Source: Sphingosinicella sp. CPCC 101087 (lineage in GTDB: Bacteria > Pseudomonadota > Alphaproteobacteria > Sphingomonadales > Sphingomonadaceae). Taken from it: a DNA stretch of 64,000 nt. The stretch's first letter is position 1, and the number at the start of each line of letters is the position of its first letter. A model generated the notes under the pieces. The model saw nothing but the letters and a program-made list of their open reading frames with translations. It made no database searches and was not told the DNA's origin. Of this stretch, positions 58,648 through 64,000 are shown piece after piece. The stretch is from NCBI RefSeq assembly GCF_004151485.1, contig NZ_SBFF01000009.1:124001-188000 (forward strand). The letters are read 5' to 3'. The position numbers and the translations under genes were made by a program.

Positions 58648-60564
58648 ATGGACTTGTCCGGCAGCAACGAAGTGAGCGCGATCGACGTGACCGAGACCGT
58701 CACGGATGCGCCCCCGAAGAAAGCGGGCGCCGCCGAGAAAGCGAAGGCGCCCGATTCGAAGTCGGTGCAGCCGCGCGCCTATGAGGTCGAGCTCGACCTC
58801 AGCCGCGACTCGCTGCTGACCGAGTTCGGCAAGGACACGCTTCGCGACCGCTACCTGCTGCCCGGCGAGAATTATCAGGACCTGTTCGCCCGAGTCGCCT
58901 CGGCCTATGCCGACGATGCCGGCCATGCGCAGCGGCTCTACGACTATATCTCGAAATTGTGGTTCATGCCGGCGACGCCGGTATTGTCGAACGGCGGCAC
59001 CGGGCGCGGCCTTCCGATCTCCTGCTATCTCAACTCGGTGAACGACAGCCTGGAGGGCATCGTCGGCACCTGGAACGAGAATGTCTGGCTGGCGGCGCGT
59101 GGCGGCGGAATCGGCACCTATTGGGGCAATGTCCGCGGCATCGGCGAGGCGGTCGGACTCAACGGGAAGACCAGCGGGATCATTCCGTTCGTGCGGGTGA
59201 TGGATTCGCTGACGCTGGCGATCAGCCAGGGATCGCTGCGGCGCGGATCGGCCGCCTGCTATCTCGACGTCTCGCATCCCGAGATCGAGGAGTTCCTGGA
59301 GATCCGCAAGCCGTCGGGCGACTTCAACCGCAAGGCGCTGAACCTGCACCATGGCGTGCTCGTCTCCGACGCCTTCATGGAGGCGGTGCGCGACGGCGCC
59401 GAATGGACGCTTCGCAGCCCGAAGGACGGGACGGAGCGCGCCACCGTCGACGCGCGGGCGCTGTTCCAGAAGCTGGTCGAGACTCGCCTCGCGACCGGCG
59501 AGCCCTACATCATCTTCATCGACCAGGTGAACCGGTCGATGCCCAAGCATCAGCGCGACGTCGGGCTCAAGGTGTCGACGTCGAACCTGTGCTCGGAAAT
59601 CACCCTGCCGACCGGGACCGACCAGTTCGGCAACGAGCGCACCGCGGTCTGCTGCCTGTCCAGCCTCAATCTCGAGACCTGGGACGAATGGAATGGCGAC
59701 AAGCTGTTCATCGAGGACGTGATGCGCTTCCTCGACAATGTGCTGACCGATTATATCGACCGCGCCCCCGAGGAGATGGCGCGGGCCAAGTATAGCGCGT
59801 CGCGCGAGCGCAGCGTCGGCCTCGGCGTGATGGGCTTCCACTCCTTCCTCCAGGCCCGCAGCATCCCGTTCGAGGGGGCGATGGCGAAGAGCTGGAACCT
59901 GAAGATCTTCAAGCATATCCGCGCGCAGGTCGACGAGGCCTCGATGATGCTCGCGCACGAGCGCGGGCCGTGCCCGGACGCCGCCGACCAGGGCGTGATG
60001 GAGCGCTTCTCGTGCAAGATGGCGATCGCCCCGACCGCCTCGATCTCGATCATCTGCGGCGGCACCAGCGCCTGCATCGAGCCGATCCCGGGCAACGTCT
60101 ACACCCACAAGACGCTGTCCGGCTCCTTCTCGATCCGCAATCCGCATCTGGAGGCGCTGCTCAAGGAGAAATCCAAGAATAGCGAGGGGGTCTGGTCCTC
60201 GATCCTCGAGCGCGGCGGATCTGTCCAGCATCTCGATTTCCTGACGCCGGAAGAGAAGGACGTGTTCAAGACCAGCTTCGAGATCGACCAGCGCTGGCTG
60301 CTCGAGCTCGCCGCCGACCGGACGCCCTATATCGACCAGGCCCAGTCGCTGAACCTGTTCATCCCGGCCGACGTCGACAAATGGGACCTTCTGATGCTGC
60401 ATTTCCGGGCGTGGGAGCTCGGCATCAAATCGCTTTACTATCTGCGCTCGAAGAGCGTGCAGCGCGCCGGCTTCGCCGGCGGCGTGGAGGCGGACAATAC
60501 GCCGGAGCTGAAGGCGATTCCGCTCGAGACCACCGATTATGACGAATGCCTCGCATGCCAATGA
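58648..60564 (+). CDS. nrdA: Ribonucleoside-diphosphate reductase, alpha subunit
   Basis: 638 residues from the ATG at 58648 (GAGGGG upstream; GTG at 58645 also in frame). It reduces ribonucleotides to deoxyribonucleotides. Redox Cys126 (LPISCYL), radical Cys315 with Glu317 (NLCSEITL), and Cys335/336 are present, and the C-terminal thioredoxin-interacting CLAC motif at 634-637 ends the protein. The N-terminal ATP-cone is absent: about 45 disordered residues come before the core. Without the ATP-cone, dATP activity control is probably lost. The partner nrdB lies 1.4 kb downstream past four small genes. Confidence 0.95.
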   Translation: MDLSGSNEVSAIDVTETVTDAPPKKAGAAEKAKAPDSKSVQPRAYEVELDLSRDSLLTEFGKDTLRDRYLLPGENYQDLFARVASAYADDAGHAQRLYDYISKLWFMPATPVLSNGGTGRGLPISCYLNSVNDSLEGIVGTWNENVWLAARGGGIGTYWGNVRGIGEAVGLNGKTSGIIPFVRVMDSLTLAISQGSLRRGSAACYLDVSHPEIEEFLEIRKPSGDFNRKALNLHHGVLVSDAFMEAVRDGAEWTLRSPKDGTERATVDARALFQKLVETRLATGEPYIIFIDQVNRSMPKHQRDVGLKVSTSNLCSEITLPTGTDQFGNERTAVCCLSSLNLETWDEWNGDKLFIEDVMRFLDNVLTDYIDRAPEEMARAKYSASRERSVGLGVMGFHSFLQARSIPFEGAMAKSWNLKIFKHIRAQVDEASMMLAHERGPCPDAADQGVMERFSCKMAIAPTASISIICGGTSACIEPIPGNVYTHKTLSGSFSIRNPHLEALLKEKSKNSEGVWSSILERGGSVQHLDFLTPEEKDVFKTSFEIDQRWLLELAADRTPYIDQAQSLNLFIPADVDKWDLLMLHFRAWELGIKSLYYLRSKSVQRAGFAGGVEADNTPELKAIPLETTDYDECLACQ

Positions 60565-60666
60565 TTCCGTCATCGGCACCGGCTCGGCACTCCGGCTTGT
60601 CCTTGATCCGAACCGACGAAGAAGGGGCGAGATGAGCGGCGGACGACGAGACTGAAGGTGGGGGGA

Positions 60667-60705
60667 CCGGCGGGAGACGGAGCGCGGCGCGCCCGCTCCC
60701 GCCGG
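60667..60705. terminator. 10-bp hairpin after nrdA
   Basis: CCGGCGGGAG (60667-60676) and CTCCCGCCGG (60696-60705) form a perfect stem with a 19-nt GC-rich loop that can itself pair. No T-run follows. It may attenuate or stabilise the nrdA transcript before the small genes. Confidence 0.5.
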
Positions 60706-60724
60706 CTTCTAGGGGGATGGAAGA

Positions 60725-60904
60725 ATGACGATCGTCGACACGACCAAGTTCGCCATCGGCATCCTCTTCGCCATCATCGGCGTCGGCCTGCTCGTCCTGT
60801 CGCGCGGCACGCGCGGCTTCGGCCAGCGCAAGCAGGCCGGCGGCCTGTTCGTGATCGGCTCGGCGGTGTTCATCTCGGTCGGCCTGGGCTGGCTGGACCT
60901 GTAG
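60725..60904 (+). CDS. 59-residue two-helix membrane protein in the nrd region
   Basis: ATG at 60725 to TAG at 60904. Two hydrophobic helices (FAIGILFAIIGVGLLVLS and LFVIGSAVFISVGLGWL) separated by a basic loop RGTRGFGQRKQAGG, so a small hairpin in the inner membrane. GGGGGATGGAAGA stands before the start. No family recognised. First of four small envelope genes lying between nrdA and nrdB. Confidence 0.7.
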   Translation: MTIVDTTKFAIGILFAIIGVGLLVLSRGTRGFGQRKQAGGLFVIGSAVFISVGLGWLDL

Positions 60905-60918
60905 GAGAAGAGAGCGAC

Positions 60919-61161
60919 GTGCCTGCGACGATCACCCTCGGCCATATCCTGCTGCTGGTGGCGGCGATCGACCTGATCGCGGCGGCCGGCTTCGCGACGA
61001 GCGCGCAGCGTCATGCCGGCCATGGCCGGGGCACGCCGCAATATGCTCGCGCCCGCACGGCAAGGCGGGCGGCCTTCTATGCCCTAGCGTCCGCTCTGGT
61101 CTTCGCCGCCATAGGCTGGCTGACGCCGCTGCGCGACATCGCCCTGATGGGAGGGCAATGA
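60919..61161 (+). CDS. 80-residue two-helix membrane protein
   Basis: Reads from GTG at 60919 with AGGAGAAG about 10 nt upstream: MPATITLGHILLLVAAIDLI, then a basic loop with His and Arg (QRHAGHGRGTPQYARARTAR) and a second helix AAFYALASALVFAAIGWL. Function unknown. It begins 14 bp after the previous small gene and overlaps the next by 4 bp (ATGA). Confidence 0.7.
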   Translation: MPATITLGHILLLVAAIDLIAAAGFATSAQRHAGHGRGTPQYARARTARRAAFYALASALVFAAIGWLTPLRDIALMGGQ

Positions 61162-61478
61162 TGGACCGTCGCCGCACCCTCGCTGCGCTGGCGCTGGCCG
61201 GCGCGCTTCTCACGCTCGCCGCCTGCGCCAACCAGGCCGAGAGCGGCGTGGCGCCGGAAGCGCCCGGATTCCTCTTCGGCCTGTGGCACGGCTTCATCTT
61301 CCCGATCGCCTGGGTGCTGTCCTTGTTCATGGACGACGTCGCGATCTACGCGGTGCCCAACAATGGCGGCTGGTACGATTTCGGCTATTTCCTCGGCATC
61401 TTCGTGTTCGGCGCCGGGGCGCGGAAGAGCCATGTCGTCTATCGCGAACGGGTCGTCCGGGTGCGGGAGCGGAACTGA
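61158..61478 (+). CDS. Lipoprotein-type small envelope protein
   Basis: 106 residues; ATG at 61158 (or 61161). Lipobox LLTLAACAN, then GLWHGFIFPIAWVLSLFMDD, IYAVPNNGGWYDFGYFLGIF and a basic end VVYRERVVRVRERN. The WHGFIFP...NNGGWYDFG pattern recalls a widespread uncharacterised bacterial membrane family, though I cannot confirm it. Coupled to both neighbours through overlaps, so one transcript. Confidence 0.7.
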   Translation: MMDRRRTLAALALAGALLTLAACANQAESGVAPEAPGFLFGLWHGFIFPIAWVLSLFMDDVAIYAVPNNGGWYDFGYFLGIFVFGAGARKSHVVYRERVVRVRERN

Positions 61479-61813
61479 TGGCCGATCCGCTCGCCAGCCT
61501 CGTCTTTCCGCTGACCGCGCTGCTGCTGGCTGTGCGCGGCACCATGTCGAAGGACGTGCCGTGGAAGCGGTTTGCCGGAGCGGTGCTCGCGGTGCTGCCC
61601 TTGCTCTTGCCGCTGCTCGCCCAGTTCCTGCCGGTCGGAGGCGCCCGCCCCCTCGCACCGGCGGCAGCGGGAGCCTATCTTTTCGCCTGGGCGTTCATGT
61701 CGCGAGATCCCCTGTGGATTCGCATGGCGTCGGCGGTCCTGGGCGCGGCCGCCTTCGTCCCGGTCCTGCTGCTCGCGGCCACCGGGTTCGACCTGATCGG
61801 CGCGATCCGGTGA
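61478..61813 (+). CDS. 111-residue multi-helix membrane protein
   Basis: Starts in the TGATG junction with the previous gene. About four hydrophobic helices (LASLVFPLTALLLAVRGT, FAGAVLAVLPLLLPLLAQFL, PAAAGAYLFAWAFMS, MASAVLGAAAFVPVLLLAAT). No family recognised. Last of the four genes before nrdB; about 130 bp with two hairpins separates them. Confidence 0.7.
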   Translation: MADPLASLVFPLTALLLAVRGTMSKDVPWKRFAGAVLAVLPLLLPLLAQFLPVGGARPLAPAAAGAYLFAWAFMSRDPLWIRMASAVLGAAAFVPVLLLAATGFDLIGAIR

Positions 61814-61859
61814 CCGGGCCCATGGACACCGGAAGCGTGCGTGCACGACGAAGTCGCTG

Positions 61860-61904
61860 GCCGGCCTGAAAGGCCGGCACCCATGCCCTCCCAACTAGGG
61901 AGGG
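61860..61904. repeat. Two perfect hairpins before nrdB
   Basis: GCCGGCC-TGAAA-GGCCGGC (61860-61878) and CCCTCCC-AACTA-GGGAGGG (61886-61904), each a perfect 7-bp stem with a 5-nt loop. They may be a short interspersed repeat or a processing/attenuation signal between the small-gene group and nrdB. Confidence 0.55.
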
Positions 61905-61941
61905 AGCCTGAAGTCAAATTTGTCGATTTGGAGTTTGTCAG

Positions 61942-62994
61942 ATGCCCCTCTTGGAAGCCCGCAAGCAGTACAAGCCGTTCGAATATCCCTGGGCTTTCGA
62001 TTTCTGGAAGCGCCAGCAGCAGATCCACTGGATGCCGGAGGAGGTGCCGCTCGGCGAGGATTGCCGGGACTGGGCGCAGAAGCTCACCGAGCATGAGCGC
62101 AACCTGCTGACCCAGATCTTCCGCTTCTTCACCCAGGCCGACGTCGAGGTGCAGGATTGCTATCACGACAAATATGGCCGGGTGTTCAAGCCGACCGAGA
62201 TCAAGATGATGCTGACCGCTTTCTCCAACATGGAAACGGTGCACATCGCGGCGTACAGCCACCTGCTCGACACGATCGGCATGCCGGAGAGCGAATATTC
62301 GTCCTTCCTCCAGTATAAGGAGATGAAGGACAAGCACGACTATCTCGCCACGTTCGGCGTCGACACGGACGAGGATATCGCGCGCACGCTCGCCATGTTC
62401 GGCGGCTTCACCGAGGGGCTGCAGCTGTTCGCGAGCTTCGCGATGCTGATGAACTTCCCCCGCTTCAACAAGATGAAAGGGATGGGCCAGATCGTCTCCT
62501 GGTCGGTGCGCGACGAGAGCCTGCATTGCGAGGGCATCACCCGGCTGTTCCACGCCTTCGTGCGCGAGCGCGACTGCCTCACCAAGGGGGTCCGCGACGA
62601 CATCATGGACATCTGCCAGAAGACCGTACGGCTCGAGGACGCGTTCATCGACCTCGCCTTCGAGATGGGGCCGGTGCCCGGCATGACGCCCAAGGAGATC
62701 AAGAAATATATCCGCTACATCGCCGACTGGCGGCTGGGGCAGCTCGGATTCACGCCGATCTACATGATCGACGAGCACCCCCTCCCCTGGCTGGCGCCGC
62801 TCCTCAACGGCGTCGAGCATGCCAATTTCTTCGAGACCCGCGCGACCGAATATTCGAAGGCCGCGACGCGGGGGAACTGGAACGAGGTGTGGGACAATTT
62901 CGATCGCCGGCAGAAGGCCAATGCGGCGAACGATGTGCCGGAGGGCGAAGGCGGGGACGATATGTTCTCGCGGGCCGGGGTGGCCGCGGAGTAG
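61942..62994 (+). CDS. nrdB: Ribonucleoside-diphosphate reductase, beta subunit
   Basis: 350 residues. The metal ligands are complete by spacing with the E. coli enzyme: Asp67, Glu98, His101, then Glu158, Glu192, His195. The radical Tyr is Tyr105 in METVHIAAYSHLL. So this is a tyrosyl-radical class I beta subunit. The C-terminus ends FSRAGVAAE, the part that docks to NrdA. GGAG precedes the ATG by 8 nt. The last chromosomal-type gene before base composition changes. Confidence 0.95.
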   Translation: MPLLEARKQYKPFEYPWAFDFWKRQQQIHWMPEEVPLGEDCRDWAQKLTEHERNLLTQIFRFFTQADVEVQDCYHDKYGRVFKPTEIKMMLTAFSNMETVHIAAYSHLLDTIGMPESEYSSFLQYKEMKDKHDYLATFGVDTDEDIARTLAMFGGFTEGLQLFASFAMLMNFPRFNKMKGMGQIVSWSVRDESLHCEGITRLFHAFVRERDCLTKGVRDDIMDICQKTVRLEDAFIDLAFEMGPVPGMTPKEIKKYIRYIADWRLGQLGFTPIYMIDEHPLPWLAPLLNGVEHANFFETRATEYSKAATRGNWNEVWDNFDRRQKANAANDVPEGEGGDDMFSRAGVAAE

Positions 62995-63037
62995 ACGTTG
63001 CCGCTAGTACGACTTGGGCGAGCCAGATATAGCAATC

Positions 63038-63601
63038 ATGCTGCGGAAGACTGCAACAATAATAGTGTCGCTTGCCGTCGGATATCTGCTGCGTCGATTG
63101 AGAAGTAGTGGATATCCTACTCCGAATGAAGAGAGCAGTTCAGATCATCCATTGTCACACGTCGACTCATTAAGATGCTACGAATGGATGCTTGCGGAAT
63201 GCTCAACTCTTAATCAACAGAGGCAAGCTCGACAGGATAGCTTAATTACCACGGTAACCAATGTTTCATCAGCCGCCCTGCTTGCAATTCCGAGCCTTAT
63301 ATTTGCGATAGACATACCGACGCCCCAGGTGACCTCATCACCATTAGTATATACTGGCTTGTTGCTTTTTATGGCTTCATTGGTAGCTGCAATGAGTGAG
63401 CAACATTTCTCTGCAATTGCCTATGAAGCGCAGACGCGAATTACGGAGTCATACTATACTAAGCAAAGTTCGGCCCGTGATCATCCGTCGAGCCGGCGAG
63501 CCGTTAAATGGGCCCGTAGAACAGCTTACATTCTGTTTGGTAGTGCATTAGTGTCTTCATCTGTCGGATTATTGCTTTTGGAAGGAGTTAGAAATGGCTA
63601 A
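63038..63601 (+). CDS. Multi-pass membrane protein of AT-rich island, unknown
   Basis: 187 residues from the ATG at 63038; an upstream TTG at 63014 is possible. Four hydrophobic helices: TATIIVSLAVGYLLRRL, NVSSAALLAIPSLIFAI, PLVYTGLLLFMASLVAAM, and AYILFGSALVSSSVGLLLL. A charged helix with CYEWMLAECSTLNQQRQARQ precedes the second. This helix-plus-membrane-pair layout recalls membrane effector families of bacterial defence (for example SLATT), but I see no sure match. Codon use is AT-rich, unlike every neighbour: a probable recent arrival. Confidence 0.75.
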   Translation: MLRKTATIIVSLAVGYLLRRLRSSGYPTPNEESSSDHPLSHVDSLRCYEWMLAECSTLNQQRQARQDSLITTVTNVSSAALLAIPSLIFAIDIPTPQVTSSPLVYTGLLLFMASLVAAMSEQHFSAIAYEAQTRITESYYTKQSSARDHPSSRRAVKWARRTAYILFGSALVSSSVGLLLLEGVRNG

Positions 63602-63737
63602 GCCTCCTGCGCCCCCAACTCCTCGGCCTTCTCCGCCCTCGCCTTCAAGGCCAACTCCAAACCAATTTCCTGGGCGCGATGGAGGCGGCCAAAAGTCCGA
63701 CCCGTCTAGAATACCGCCTCCTCCACCTAAGAAGTAG
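63594..63737 (+). CDS. 47-residue proline-rich protein overlapping the membrane gene
   Basis: ATG at 63594 to TAG at 63737, with GGAAGGAG 6 nt upstream, the best ribosome site in the island. It overlaps the membrane gene by 8 bp. MAKPPAPPTPRPSPPSPSRP is followed by a Gly/Asp linker and ends SRIPPPPPKK. It has no hydrophobic segment; a polyproline-helix scaffold or binding peptide. The overlap and strong site argue that it works with the membrane protein. No known family. Confidence 0.7.
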   Translation: MAKPPAPPTPRPSPPSPSRPTPNQFPGRDGGGQKSDPSRIPPPPPKK

Positions 63738-64000
63738 CCGCTTGGGTTACTGACCTAACCTAGTTCTCGGTTCGAGCGCCACAATGGCGAGGCGATGAAC
63801 GTCGCCGCGACCGCCATGGCACCCGGGTGGTGGATCCTTGCGAGCCCCGAGGGCGGAACCGATGACGGCCCGGCGCTTCCGCAGTCAATTCTGCAACGCA
63901 CTAGTCCTGACTTGACACCCTTGCGGTCACTCCGCCCGAGATGGCCTCACTCAGAATGATGGGAAGCAATAAGACACTTTACTTTTCTACGGAGAATGTG
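63738..64000. other. Right edge, no certain gene
   Basis: GC rises again from about 63760. A 55-codon frame starting at 63794 (MNVAATAMAPGWWI) has no Shine-Dalgarno or motif and is not called. The last ~50 bp become AT-rich once more, so another island or gene may start beyond the edge. Confidence 0.4.

Noticed and set aside
58483-60579. 698-codon open frame opposite nrdA
   Set aside because: Antisense to a complete ribonucleotide reductase gene; no motif.
63794-63961. 55-codon frame at the right edge (MNVAATAMAPGWWI...)
   Set aside because: No ribosome site, no motif, mixed codon use.

Overview
The window is a GC-rich, gene-dense stretch of an alpha-proteobacterial chromosome. The protein repertoire points to a member of the Sphingomonadales (Sphingomonas/Sphingosinicella type): compact lipoprotein families (DUF3617), DUF2141 and DUF2239 proteins, GAAC-N7-GAAC LexA boxes, GGAAC-N16/17-CGTT (EcfG type) stress promoters and a class I ribonucleotide reductase. 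I see no rRNA, tRNA, CRISPR array, transposase, phage gene or replication origin. The taxonomic call is inference from gene content, not from a marker gene.

Layout. 1-9.2 kb: start of an Hsp20 gene behind a predicted ROSE-type RNA thermometer, a hybrid histidine kinase, an M19 dipeptidase, polyprenyl diphosphate synthase, the helicase HrpB, and a TetR regulator divergent from a small secreted protein across a long palindrome. 9.3-19.4 kb: a GGDEF/EAL protein, an M1 aminopeptidase, a TolA-like lipoprotein, a lone receiver protein, the translationally coupled set acyltransferase-pdxH-CDF transporter-phzF, and a LytTR regulator. 19.5-25.3 kb: the run DnaJ-like chaperone/BrkB-like protein/fabI/acylphosphatase, a methyltransferase, purA and a glycine-zipper protein.

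25.3-30.5 kb: a block of hydrophilic low-complexity stress proteins (one behind an EcfG-type promoter), an ECF42-like sigma factor with its DGPF/YCII partner, an 18-codon ORF with a perfect Shine-Dalgarno, and two paralogous lipoproteins. 30.5-41.2 kb: amidohydrolase, 2OG-Fe(II) oxygenase, uvrB, three tandem DUF3617 lipoproteins with a VOC protein, an MBL-fold hydrolase, arylamine N-acetyltransferase and a general-stress-type SDR. 41.2-47.4 kb: small membrane proteins, including a sigma-54-like promoter before a 36-residue protein and a PspC-domain protein, an orphan HicB, lipoproteins, DUF2239, a fatty-acid hydroxylase and a glycine-zipper microprotein.

47.4-55.1 kb: an envelope block on the minus strand (lptF-lptG-flippase-MmgE/PrpD-nucleotidyltransferase) divergent from DUF2141 and a diacylglycerol-kinase-type lipid kinase. 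55.1-55.6 kb holds a candidate sRNA with two CCUCC motifs and a strong terminator. 55.6-57.9 kb: GST, NTF2-like and DHFR-like genes controlled by a divergent HxlR regulator. 57.9-63.0 kb: a 780-bp non-coding region with two LexA boxes, then nrdA, four small membrane/lipoprotein genes and nrdB. From about 63.0 kb base composition shifts to AT-rich for roughly 0.7 kb, which carries an unrecognised multi-pass membrane protein overlapping a proline-rich 47-residue protein. This is the clearest sign of recent gain in the window and the best candidate for something undescribed.
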